From positions 1 through 47,645 of the forward strand of contig DCEE01000034.1 of NCBI GenBank assembly GCA_002316795.1: a stretch of 47,645 nt of DNA, read 5' to 3'. Every line of letters starts with the position of its first letter. Position 1 is the first letter of the stretch. This document shows, in pieces, positions 32,374-42,247 of the stretch. The stretch comes from Synergistaceae bacterium UBA1037. Lineage in GTDB: Bacteria; Synergistota; Synergistia; Synergistales; Synergistaceae. The position numbers and the translations under genes were made by a program. The notes under the pieces were generated by a model. It was not told the DNA's origin, did not search any database, and saw only the letters and a list, made by a program, of their open reading frames with translations.

Positions 32374-32434
32374 TAGGCTTGATCACCTCTATGCGCGGGG
32401 ACCCGCTGTTTCATGGAACGCTTAAAAATGTAAC

Positions 32435-32464
32435 AAAAAAGGAGGCAGCCAGTATGCCACCTCC
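32435..32464 (-). terminator. Rho-independent terminator
   Basis: On the minus strand GGAGGTGGC pairs imperfectly with GCTGCCTCC and six T follow. It ends the zinc-protease transcript before rsmB. Confidence 0.82.
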
Positions 32465-32484
32465 CAACATTTTACACTATTTTC

Positions 32485-33174
32485 CTAGTCTCTGCGCATT
32501 CCTCTGAGAGCGAGCAGCCTTATCAGCTGGAGGACCGTCATAACGAGCGCTGCGACATAAGTGAGGGCGGCCGCGTCGAGGACAGCTTTAGCACCGCCCA
32601 CTTCGCTGCCCTTGAGGAGGCCCGTCTCGGAAAGGAGCTTGAGTGCCCTTGCGCTTGCATCGAACTCTACGGGAAGCGTTACCAGATGGAAAACCAGCAC
32701 CCCGCAGAAGAGAAGTATTCCTATGTTCAGCAGGGGGGCGGAACCCATTATCAGTCCTATGAAGAAAAGGGGCATCGACATCGTTGAACCGATGTTGACC
32801 GCCGGGACTATAGAATTCCTGAAACGAAGGAAGGCATAGCCTTCTTTATCCTGGATCGCATGTCCGACCTCGTGCGCGGCAACTCCTATCGCGGCTATGC
32901 TGGAATTGCCTGCAACGGCGTCAGAGAGACGGAGCACTTTGCTTCTTGGGTCATAGTGGTCGGTCAGATGTCCCTGTATCCTTTCGACGCGGACATTGCC
33001 CAGCCCAAATCTGTCGAGCAATTCCCTCGACACCTGGTCCGCAGTAACGCCGCTTGATGCCCTTACCTCGCTGTATCTTGAAAAGGCGCCCTTGACCTTG
33101 AACTGTGCCCAGAGGGAAAAGAGCACCGCAGGTATCAGAAGCACTATTGTAGGATCAAGATATGGAAACATCAT
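32485..33174 (-). CDS. YugP-type membrane zinc metallopeptidase
   Basis: A 229-residue integral membrane protein of the neutral zinc metallopeptidase family typified by B. subtilis YugP (PF04298). The N-terminus is hydrophobic (ILLIPAVLF-type helix). HEVGHAIQ at 101-108 is the zinc site, preceded by DHYDPRSKVLRLSD, a strong family motif, and two or three C-terminal helices follow. Its physiological substrate is unknown to me. GGAGGTG precedes the start. In several Firmicutes this gene also sits beside fmt/rsmB. Confidence 0.9.
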   Translation of the reverse strand: MMFPYLDPTIVLLIPAVLFSLWAQFKVKGAFSRYSEVRASSGVTADQVSRELLDRFGLGNVRVERIQGHLTDHYDPRSKVLRLSDAVAGNSSIAAIGVAAHEVGHAIQDKEGYAFLRFRNSIVPAVNIGSTMSMPLFFIGLIMGSAPLLNIGILLFCGVLVFHLVTLPVEFDASARALKLLSETGLLKGSEVGGAKAVLDAAALTYVAALVMTVLQLIRLLALRGMRRD

Positions 33175-33203
33175 TTTACAACACCTCCGTTGTGATAGAC
33201 CTT

Positions 33204-33228
33204 GTTAGTCTATATTAGTCAGACTAAC
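33204..33228. promoter_or_regulatory. Palindromic site at the DegT stop, before the zinc protease
   Basis: GTTAGTCT and AGACTAAC face each other, with an inner TTAGTC that with GACTAA makes a second, 13-bp palindrome TTAGTCTGACTAA on the minus strand. It overlaps the DegT stop codon and a TAATAT that could be the protease -10. It could be an operator or a weak hairpin; no T-tract follows. Confidence 0.45.
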
Positions 33229-34372
33229 TGTGTCTTCCGTAAAATCCCGCAATCTCCTCCACTGTTCTTTCCTGCTCTTCGGGGAGCAGTTCCGGGAAGA
33301 TCGGAAGCGCCAGCACTGAACCGGCAAGTTTTTCTGAAACAGGGAAATCCCCTTCTTTGTACCCAAGGTCTGAGAAGCAGTGCTGGAGGTGGAGGGGAAG
33401 CGGATAGTAGACCCTGGTTACGACTCCGCGTTCCTCAAGGTATGCCTGGAGTTCGTCTCTTCTCTCGGCCTTTATGACATACTGGTGATATACGTGCCTG
33501 TTGCCATCGTCTTCGGCAGGGGGAGTTATGTTTCCAAGAAGGCCCTTCTCCCTGAAGAGGAGCATGTACCTCTCAGCCACGATGCGGCGCTCCTCGTTCC
33601 ATTCTTCCAGATGGCGCAGCCTGACCCTGAGAATGGCTGCCTGCAGCGCGTCAAGACGGCTGTTGATGCCTACTTCGTCGTGGAAATACGTCTTTCCGGA
33701 ACCGTGCACCCTCAGACTTCTGATTCGGTCTGAGATCACTTTGCTGCCCGGGATGGAGACCATTCCGCCGTCTCCGTAGCAGCCAAGATTTTTCGTCGGG
33801 AAGAAGGAAAAACATCCAAGATCTCCGACCGACCCGGCCCTGCATACCTTCTTTTCTATCATCCGATGGGCACCGATCGCCTGTGCGCAGTCCTCAACCA
33901 GTACGATACCTCTCTCCTTCAGTTCGTCCCTTATGAGCTCAAGCCTGCACATCTGGCCGAAAAGGTGTACCGGGAGGACAGCTTTTGTCCTGGGCGTGAC
34001 CTTGTCCATGACCGAGCCCATGTCCAGGTTGTAGGTATCGGGATCCACATCTGCAAAGACAGGTCTGGCTCCGTTTCTTGTAATGCAGCTCGCCGTGGCG
34101 AAGAATGTGAAGGGCGTGGTGATCACCTCGTCGCCCTCCTTAAGGTCGAGGGACATAAGCGCGAGAACCAGTGCATCAGTGCCGGAGGCACATCCGACTG
34201 CGCTTTCCACTTCAAGGTAGGCGGCTATCTCCTTTTCCAGACATTCGACTTCAGGTCCCAAAATGAAGTGCTGTGTCTCAAGCACCCTGTCCAGGGCTAC
34301 CCTTACCTCTTCCCTCACCCTGTCATAGTTTCTCGTAAGGTCGAAGGACGGTATTTTATTTTGTGCTGCCAT
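33224..34372 (-). CDS. DegT/DnrJ/EryC1-family sugar aminotransferase
   Basis: A 382-residue PLP enzyme that would aminate a keto sugar nucleotide for cell-surface glycans. IPSFDLTRNYD, CASGTDALVLAL, TPFTFFATA, VEDCAQAIGA and SFFPTKNLGCYGDGG (PLP lysine K194) place it in the WbpE/WlbC/PglE-like group. The exact sugar is not readable. Start at MAAQNKIPS with GGGAGGAA upstream; the frame extends 16 codons further. It overlaps the GntR regulator by 17 bases, so the two form a transcription unit. It is distinct from kdnA: motifs around the PLP lysine differ (FFPTKN versus FDPNKT). Confidence 0.9.
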   Translation of the reverse strand: MAAQNKIPSFDLTRNYDRVREEVRVALDRVLETQHFILGPEVECLEKEIAAYLEVESAVGCASGTDALVLALMSLDLKEGDEVITTPFTFFATASCITRNGARPVFADVDPDTYNLDMGSVMDKVTPRTKAVLPVHLFGQMCRLELIRDELKERGIVLVEDCAQAIGAHRMIEKKVCRAGSVGDLGCFSFFPTKNLGCYGDGGMVSIPGSKVISDRIRSLRVHGSGKTYFHDEVGINSRLDALQAAILRVRLRHLEEWNEERRIVAERYMLLFREKGLLGNITPPAEDDGNRHVYHQYVIKAERRDELQAYLEERGVVTRVYYPLPLHLQHCFSDLGYKEGDFPVSEKLAGSVLALPIFPELLPEEQERTVEEIAGFYGRHS

Positions 34373-35105
34373 GATCGGATTCCTCCCTGTTTGTTGAAAA
34401 TTCCTTATTCTGCCTGGCAAGGCCGTTCAGGTCAGCCAGCATGTTCCTTCTGTCATGCGGTTTCTCAAGAACGGCATGGGAATGGTGGAGGTGATCCTTC
34501 ATAAGCTTTCCCGCCAGATCGCCGTCTCCTGATATGATCGATGCCAGTATTTTCCTGTGTTCTTCGCTGCTGTAATTTTTTTCCTCTGTGAACGGATCGT
34601 AGAAAAGGATGTATACGTTCGTCCGAAGGATTATGTTTTCAACGTATTCGATAAGGACTATGTTTTTGCTTGCGTCTGCTATGAGCCTGTGAAAATTATT
34701 GTTTGCCTCCAGAGATGCCTCCAGGTCCCTCGCAATGAAAGCGGACTCCTCATCTCTGAGCACATCTTCAAACCGCTCTACGGTACGGCTGTCGATGCCG
34801 TTTTTGCACGCAAGACTTACGCTTAAAGCTTCAAGATGTTCCCTAACACTGTAAGCTCCCTCTACCTCTGCCGCGCTTGGAGCTGTGACCCTTGCCCCGC
34901 TGTTCGGGATCACCCTTACAAGGCCTTCGCTTGCGAGCCTTCTCAGGGCCTCTCTGACAGGGGTCCGGCTAACTCCCATTTCCTTTGAGATCCTGACCTC
35001 GGGAAGTCTCTCCCCTGGTTTGAGCTGTTTGTTAACGATCCTTGCCCGCAGCTCAAGATATACGAAATCTGACGAAGTGTTATAGTAGCTTGAATGACGT
35101 ATCAA
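34356..35105 (-). CDS. GntR-family regulator, FadR/FCD subgroup
   Basis: About 249 residues: an N-terminal winged helix (LPEVRISKEMGVSRTPVREALRRLASEGLV, the GntR recognition pattern) and an all-helical FCD effector domain with likely metal ligands in NNNFHRLI, EEHRKIL and DHLHHSHAV. Ligands of this class are usually small organic acids. TTG at 35105 is preferred because AGGGGGAAAATCA precedes it and the family begins shortly before the HTH; the ATG at 35168 would add 21 residues with no ribosome-binding site. It is transcribed with the DegT aminotransferase and divergently from the small membrane protein gene. Confidence 0.88.
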   Translation of the reverse strand: MIRHSSYYNTSSDFVYLELRARIVNKQLKPGERLPEVRISKEMGVSRTPVREALRRLASEGLVRVIPNSGARVTAPSAAEVEGAYSVREHLEALSVSLACKNGIDSRTVERFEDVLRDEESAFIARDLEASLEANNNFHRLIADASKNIVLIEYVENIILRTNVYILFYDPFTEEKNYSSEEHRKILASIISGDGDLAGKLMKDHLHHSHAVLEKPHDRRNMLADLNGLARQNKEFSTNREESDHGSTK

Positions 35106-35204
35106 TGATTTTCCCCCTGGGCCTCTGCATTTGAGCAAGGTCAATTCCGCAGTTCGACAACGTCTCATGATAACACATATTCATCCGATGGCAAGTTTGA
35201 CAGT

Positions 35205-35232
35205 TTGACATAACTTGTTTTATGAATAGAAT
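35205..35232 (+). promoter_or_regulatory. Promoter predicting a leaderless transcript
   Basis: -35 TTGACA (35205-35210), 16-bp spacer, -10 TAGAAT (35227-35232). The expected transcription start, six to seven bases on, coincides with the ATG at 35239. A second TTGACA eight bases upstream (35197-35202) makes a direct repeat AGTTTGACAGTTTGACA. Confidence 0.65.
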
Positions 35233-35238
35233 TATCCC

Positions 35239-35505
35239 ATGCGAAAACGACTATTGGTACTTTTTCTTTCATTCGGGACGATTATCGCCTTCGGATATGC
35301 GCTGGGCGGTCTGGGCAGCTACATGTTCGGAGAGGGCAAGCCTCTTGTGATCGCTGCCGGTCTTATAGGAGGCGCTCTCTCAGGCTTTATGGCATTGAAA
35401 ATATGGAGGACTTACCTGGACGACATCGAAAGGGAGGACAAGGACGCCGGAAAAGCTGCCGGCGTATCTGAAAGTCCTCAGCCTGACGATGACTGCGAAA
35501 AGTAG
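35239..35505 (+). CDS. Small two-helix membrane protein, hypothetical
   Basis: 88 residues with two membrane helices (LLVLFLSFGTIIAFGYALGG and PLVIAAGLIGGALSGFMALK) joined by a short loop, then a charged cytoplasmic tail. The Gly-rich second helix recalls the AtpZ/AtpI-like two-helix family, but the usual motif is incomplete, so no function is assigned. No ribosome-binding site precedes the ATG, and the promoter position suggests a leaderless mRNA. Its last 28 bases overlap tail-to-tail with the convergent LpxB-like gene. Confidence 0.72.
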   Translation: MRKRLLVLFLSFGTIIAFGYALGGLGSYMFGEGKPLVIAAGLIGGALSGFMALKIWRTYLDDIEREDKDAGKAAGVSESPQPDDDCEK

Positions 35506-36680
35506 TCACTGATCTTCGCTGCTATCCTTGACGCGGCCCCCCGTTCCGGAGATATATCGGAATATCCCCTTACTATCATGATGAGCCTTTCCGGATCGTT
35601 GACAAGCTCTTCAACAAGCCCCGCTATCATTGACGGAGTCATGACTCCTCTGTGCTCGGGAACTATCTCTCTGCCCGCGATCCTGTTCGGAAGAGAAGCA
35701 TACTTGAGCCTTCCGCTGTACCAGTAGACCAGTTTTTTCTTTAGTTGGCGCGCGCCGGGGATCGACATTGGGATCATGCCCGGGATCCCGTCGAGCGGGA
35801 TATCCTCAGCATTATTTAGCGGTATGACTGTAAGCAGCGGCACACAGAGCGATGTTATCTGCATGTTGTTCGTGCCCGGGAATGCGACAGCCAGTCTTGA
35901 GGCCTTTATAGCCTCAAAATTGCTCCCCCGGATAAACCTTATCCTCCCCGGCCCGTCCCATAATATCTCCTCCGCAGCCGACAGCCCTTCCCAATGAAGT
36001 CCTGCTTTATCGAGACCCTCGATCAGCAGTCTTTCGTCAACGGTCGGTGCCACGGGCAAAAAGGCATGGTAATTAGGATGTTTCCTGAGGAACTCCATTG
36101 CCGCGCATGAGAAGAATGCGAAGCCGTCACGGTACTCGAAAGGCCTGCTGCCGGCCAGGAAGGATACAGCTTCCTCCCCCTCCCTGAGTCCCATGATGGC
36201 TCTGGCTTCATCGGGGTCTTGACATTCCGGCGCGCTGTCGAAGATAAGGTTGCCCACCCTTGTTACCCTGTCGCTCCTGACGCCCTGCAGCATGAACCTG
36301 TCCTCAGCCGCGGCATCGGGAACAAAATAATGGTCCACACGCGACTTCCATCTTGGCCTTGCAGTGTATATCATCCATGCGCATCTCATCTTTGCGGAAA
36401 GCAGCGCCCCGAAGAAAGGGTCCCCACCAAGCTGGAGGACAAGCCTTTTTGTCTCCTTAACAGCAGCCGCCCGACCCCACAGCTCTTTGAAAGTAAAGAC
36501 GGACCTTGCCCCGACTATCTCTTTTCCGTACTCGGCCTCCATGCCGCTCGCGTACTGGCAGGGCAGAACGACCAAAGAGATCTTCGCCGCAAAACCCAGC
36601 AAAGTCAGTTCAGACACTACAGGCCTGACCCATCCGGATACTTCTCCCGGAGAATTGGTAAGTATAAAAAGTTCGTCCAT
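35478..36680 (-). CDS. LpxB-related glycosyltransferase-like protein
   Basis: A 400-residue GT-B-fold protein related to lipid-A-disaccharide synthase. The opening FILTNSPGEVSGWVRPVV resembles the LpxB AGExSGD start but with SPGE, and VAFPGTNNMQ corresponds to the LpxB region carrying the conserved substrate-binding residues. LVLQLGGDPFFGALLS and the C-terminal layout fit the LpxB-related uncharacterised family better than LpxB itself. It could act on an envelope glycolipid. The start is taken at MDELFIL; another Met eight codons up lacks a ribosome-binding site and neither is strong. It diverges from remB-gyrB. Confidence 0.78.
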   Translation of the reverse strand: MDELFILTNSPGEVSGWVRPVVSELTLLGFAAKISLVVLPCQYASGMEAEYGKEIVGARSVFTFKELWGRAAAVKETKRLVLQLGGDPFFGALLSAKMRCAWMIYTARPRWKSRVDHYFVPDAAAEDRFMLQGVRSDRVTRVGNLIFDSAPECQDPDEARAIMGLREGEEAVSFLAGSRPFEYRDGFAFFSCAAMEFLRKHPNYHAFLPVAPTVDERLLIEGLDKAGLHWEGLSAAEEILWDGPGRIRFIRGSNFEAIKASRLAVAFPGTNNMQITSLCVPLLTVIPLNNAEDIPLDGIPGMIPMSIPGARQLKKKLVYWYSGRLKYASLPNRIAGREIVPEHRGVMTPSMIAGLVEELVNDPERLIMIVRGYSDISPERGAASRIAAKISDYFSQSSSG

Positions 36681-36739
36681 ATTCTGTTGCCACTCTTTCT
36701 GCATTCAATGTCGCTGAGGAACATCGGGCAATGAGATGG

Positions 36740-36745
36740 TATAAT
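36740..36745 (+). promoter_or_regulatory. -10 element of remB-gyrB
   Basis: A perfect TATAAT about 35 bases before the remB start. No good -35 is seen at the expected distance. Confidence 0.45.
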
Positions 36746-36780
36746 TATAAGGTTAAAAATTACAGATTGGGGACCTGTCG

Positions 36781-36972
36781 TTGTTTATTCCTCTTGAGGG
36801 CGAAAACATTATATGCCTTGCCAACGTCATTGCCATGTACAAGACAGACAAAGGCACGGCGATACTCAAAAGAGACGGATCTGTGATCAGAACGGGCTTT
36901 AACCCTGCCACACTCAAAAAAAGACAGCTTGATCTCCCGGAAAAAAGGCGATCGACGGAAGGAGTTCATTAA
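36781..36972 (+). CDS. remB: RemB-like regulator (DUF370)
   Basis: A 63-residue homologue of B. subtilis RemB (YaaB), encoded directly upstream of gyrB there too. MFIPLEGENIICLANVIAMYK matches the RemA/RemB opening strand pattern and ATLKKRQLD matches the C-terminal STLKKR motif. It is shorter than the ~80 residues of RemB. RemA-type proteins bind DNA as ring-like oligomers; the role of RemB is less clear. It starts with TTG after GGGGA, and gyrB follows after only four bases. Conservation of position is the strongest support. Confidence 0.78.
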   Translation: MFIPLEGENIICLANVIAMYKTDKGTAILKRDGSVIRTGFNPATLKKRQLDLPEKRRSTEGVH

Positions 36973-36976
36973 ATAA

Positions 36977-38914
<1,938 letters not shown>

Positions 38915-38965
38915 TCTTGAATATGAGAACTCCGAAACAGGTAATGATCTCCGAAAGACGGGGCC

Positions 38966-38996
38966 GGGCGCAGAAATTTGATTTCTGCGCCCTTTT
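38966..38996 (+). terminator. Rho-independent terminator of gyrB
   Basis: GGGCGCAGAAAT pairs with ATTTCTGCGCCC around TTG, followed by four T. Confidence 0.88.
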
Positions 38997-39036
38997 ATCA
39001 GGCATCAAACGTTATCATCCAGGCAACATAATAAGC

Positions 39037-39042
39037 TATAAT
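39037..39042 (+). promoter_or_regulatory. -10 element of the efflux operon
   Basis: TATAAT about 90 bases before the RND gene, with a TTATCA (39012-39017) at 19 bp as the best -35. Tentative. Confidence 0.35.
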
Positions 39043-39131
39043 TGTCCTCTGATGTGAGGCACCATATATTGGGGGGCAGCAGCACCGATGCTCCGTACGG
39101 TAAAAACTTTACATAAGGATGAAATCCATAA

Positions 39132-42100
39132 ATGAAAATCATTGAAGTGTCACTGCGCAGGCCCGTAACGGTCCTCATCTGCACCATAGCTCTCATAGTG
39201 TTCGGCACCTATTCTTACATGAACATGGGCGTTGAACGGATGCCCAACGTGGAATTCCCTATCGTCGTCGTCAGGACGATAATGGAGGGAGCAAGCCCCG
39301 CGATCATCGACAACGATGTCACGGACGTCCTTGAGGCAAGGATAAACACGATCGAGGGGATCAAGAATCTGAGCTCAAGCAGTTATGAGGGACGCTCCGT
39401 GATCGTCATAGAGTTCGACCTGGACAGGGACGTCGACGATGCGGCGGCTGACGTGCGCGGAAAGGTGAGCATGGCTGCAGGCAGACTTCCGGATGACGCT
39501 GAGACCCCGCAAGTCGACAAATACGACCCGGCAGACAGGCCGATAATGAACGTTGCGGTCAAAAACGACGGCAGGACGGACATGAAAACGCTTGCGCGGT
39601 ACGTTGACAAGGTAGTGACCGAACGCCTGCAGACGGTAAAAGGCGTCGGAGGCGTCCAGCTTGCGGGTTTCAGGGACAGGGAGATACGGATATGGATCAA
39701 TACCGACAGCCTGGAAGCCTACGACCTTACGACAAAAGAGATAAAATCCGCCATATACACGAAGCATGTCGAGCTCCCGGCTGGGCGCATTGAGACACCG
39801 ACCAAGGAGTACGGGATAAGGCTTGAGGGAGAGTACTCATCCGTGGCAGAGCTTGAGTATCTGCCTGTCGCGGTAAGAAATGGCGCCGTCATAAGGCTGA
39901 GGGACGTCGCGAGGATCGAAGACGGCCTTGAGGACAAGCGGAGCGGGGCAATTTACGAGGGCAGGCCCACTGTCATGGTGCAGATACGCAAGCAGAAGGG
40001 CGCCAACGAGGTCCTTCTATCCCGGCTGGTAAACGAGAGGATAAAGGAACTTAACAGCACTGCCCCTCCCGGGACGAGCCTTGCGGTGATGCAGGACAAC
40101 GCCAAGTTCATAATGCGCTCCATGAACGGGGTCTTCTGGGACATCATAGCATCGGTCCTCCTGACCTCCGTCATAATGTTCATCTTCCTAAAAACCATAA
40201 GGGCAACGATAGTCGCAGTCATAACGATACCCGTATGTCTTCTCGGCAGCCTCTCCGTACTTTACTGGATGGGCATCACTATAAACAACATGTCGATGAT
40301 GGGGCTCTCCCTGGCTGTCGGCATGGTAGTCGACGCAACAACTGTCGTAATGGAAAACATAACCAGGCACCGCGATATGGGCAAGACCCCCTACAGGGCG
40401 GCCCAGGACGGCGGAAGCGAGGTCGCCTTCGCTGTAATTGCGGGCGCTGCGACGACTCTTGCCGTATTTGTCCCGGTCGCGTTCATGGGAGGGATAATGG
40501 GACGATTTTTCAACTCCTTCGGTGTTACCGTTGCGACTACGATAAGTATATCACTGATAATATCCCTGACTCTGACGCCATATCTATGCTCCAGGATACT
40601 GGGGAAGAAGATCGACGGTCCCCTGCAGCAGAGGATGGAAAAACCATTCTTATGGCTTGAGGATAAATACTCAGGGTCGCTGAAATATGCGGTAACACAC
40701 CGTAAAACCGTCCTGATCGCGGGTCTGGGGCTTTTCATGCTGGGCATAGGATTTGCAGCAACACTCGGAACAGAATTTTTCCCAAGCGAGGACCAGGGGC
40801 GGCTGAGGGTGCAGATAGAACTGCCTGCCGATTCATCCCTTGAGATGACCGAAAGCGTCGTAAGAGACATGGTCGACGTCATACAGGCGGACGAGAGGGT
40901 CGCTTATACTTACGGTATAGTGGGAAGCGGCGGAGGCGAGGAGGTCTACAAGGCATCCATAAATATGGAGCTGATAGACAGGGGGAGCAGGCCGGCTGCA
41001 GGCACGGTCATGAGGCAGCTCCGAAACAAACTCTCCGTCTTCAGGGATGTGGACTTCAAAATGGGAACATGGGGAGGTTCTGACATCACACTCGTGATCC
41101 AGGGACCCACAAGCGAATCCCTGGCAGAGATCGGGGAACTGATAAAGAAAGACCTGGCAGATAACGCCAGAGGGCTTGTCGACATAACGACTGACCTGCA
41201 GATGAACAAGCCCAGGATAAACCTTGCGCTGAACCGTGCTCTGGCGGATGACCTGAACATCAACATAAGGGACCTCTCCGACGAACTTATGACATGGTTC
41301 GGCGGTGACAACGCAGGCTCTTTCAACCAGGATGGTTACAGGTACGACATAAGGGTACGTGCCGAGGGAAGCGGAAGGGACGACCCCGAAAAGCTGAAAA
41401 ATATACTGGTCAGGACAAATGACGGCCAGATAATAAGGGCAGAAAGCCTCGTAAGCAGTTCCGTAGGCATGTCGCCCAACGTCATAAAGAGGTACAACAG
41501 GCAGCGCTCCCTCCAGATCGGGGCTAATGTCGAAGGGATATCACCGGGCGAAGGCATCCTCATAATGGAGGAAGTATTCCGGAAGTTTGCGCCTCAGGAC
41601 GGCAGGTTCACCATTACCCCCGCCGGGGATTCAGAGTACATGAAAGAGAGCTTCTACTACATGTCCATAGCTCTGGTCTTCGCGATAATACTGGTATACA
41701 TGGTCATGGCGATACAGTTTGAATCCTTTATCCATCCCTTCACGGTCATGTTCTCCCTTCCGCTGATGACTGCAGGCTCTTTCGGACTGCTCGCACTGGC
41801 AGGCCTCAGGATAAGCGTGATGAGCTTCATGGGCATAATCCTTCTTGTCGGCGTCGTGGTCAACAACGCGATACTGCTTGTGGACTTCATAAATCAGCTA
41901 AGGGCCAGAGGCGTGGAGAAGACGGAGGCTGTTCTGCAGGCAGGGCCGCTGAGACTGAGGGCCATACTGATGACCACAGTTTCGACAATGTTCGGCTCCC
42001 TGCCAGTGGCGCTGGCGCTGAGCGAGGGCGGCGAGACCCGTCAGCCGATGTCCGTGGCGGTCATCGGAGGCCTTTTTACATCTACCATGCTTACTCTTAT

Positions 42101-42227
42101 CGTCATTCCTGTCGTCTATCTCATGCTCGACGACATAAAGGACAGGGCGATGGCGGGAATAAAAAGATACCGCGCCTACAGGCGATTCAACAGGTCCGCA
42201 CAGTCCAGGACGCTTAACTCCAAATAG
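39132..42227 (+). CDS. RND-family efflux pump, inner-membrane subunit
   Basis: 1031 residues, HAE-type resistance-nodulation-division transporter. IEVSLRRPVTVLICTIALIVFG is the first helix, two large periplasmic loops follow TM1 and TM7, and the proton-relay helix TM4 carries GLSLAVGMVVDATTVVMENI with two aspartate-class positions. GVVVNNAILLVDFINQLR near the C-terminus is a further signature. Closest in style to the MdtB/MexF-like branch seen widely in diderm anaerobes. Substrates cannot be predicted. Start ATG after AAGGATG. It is followed 20 bases on by the TolC-like gene. Confidence 0.93.
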   Translation: MKIIEVSLRRPVTVLICTIALIVFGTYSYMNMGVERMPNVEFPIVVVRTIMEGASPAIIDNDVTDVLEARINTIEGIKNLSSSSYEGRSVIVIEFDLDRDVDDAAADVRGKVSMAAGRLPDDAETPQVDKYDPADRPIMNVAVKNDGRTDMKTLARYVDKVVTERLQTVKGVGGVQLAGFRDREIRIWINTDSLEAYDLTTKEIKSAIYTKHVELPAGRIETPTKEYGIRLEGEYSSVAELEYLPVAVRNGAVIRLRDVARIEDGLEDKRSGAIYEGRPTVMVQIRKQKGANEVLLSRLVNERIKELNSTAPPGTSLAVMQDNAKFIMRSMNGVFWDIIASVLLTSVIMFIFLKTIRATIVAVITIPVCLLGSLSVLYWMGITINNMSMMGLSLAVGMVVDATTVVMENITRHRDMGKTPYRAAQDGGSEVAFAVIAGAATTLAVFVPVAFMGGIMGRFFNSFGVTVATTISISLIISLTLTPYLCSRILGKKIDGPLQQRMEKPFLWLEDKYSGSLKYAVTHRKTVLIAGLGLFMLGIGFAATLGTEFFPSEDQGRLRVQIELPADSSLEMTESVVRDMVDVIQADERVAYTYGIVGSGGGEEVYKASINMELIDRGSRPAAGTVMRQLRNKLSVFRDVDFKMGTWGGSDITLVIQGPTSESLAEIGELIKKDLADNARGLVDITTDLQMNKPRINLALNRALADDLNINIRDLSDELMTWFGGDNAGSFNQDGYRYDIRVRAEGSGRDDPEKLKNILVRTNDGQIIRAESLVSSSVGMSPNVIKRYNRQRSLQIGANVEGISPGEGILIMEEVFRKFAPQDGRFTITPAGDSEYMKESFYYMSIALVFAIILVYMVMAIQFESFIHPFTVMFSLPLMTAGSFGLLALAGLRISVMSFMGIILLVGVVVNNAILLVDFINQLRARGVEKTEAVLQAGPLRLRAILMTTVSTMFGSLPVALALSEGGETRQPMSVAVIGGLFTSTMLTLIVIPVVYLMLDDIKDRAMAGIKRYRAYRRFNRSAQSRTLNSK

Positions 42228-42247
42228 GGGGAGTGACATAGAGAATT

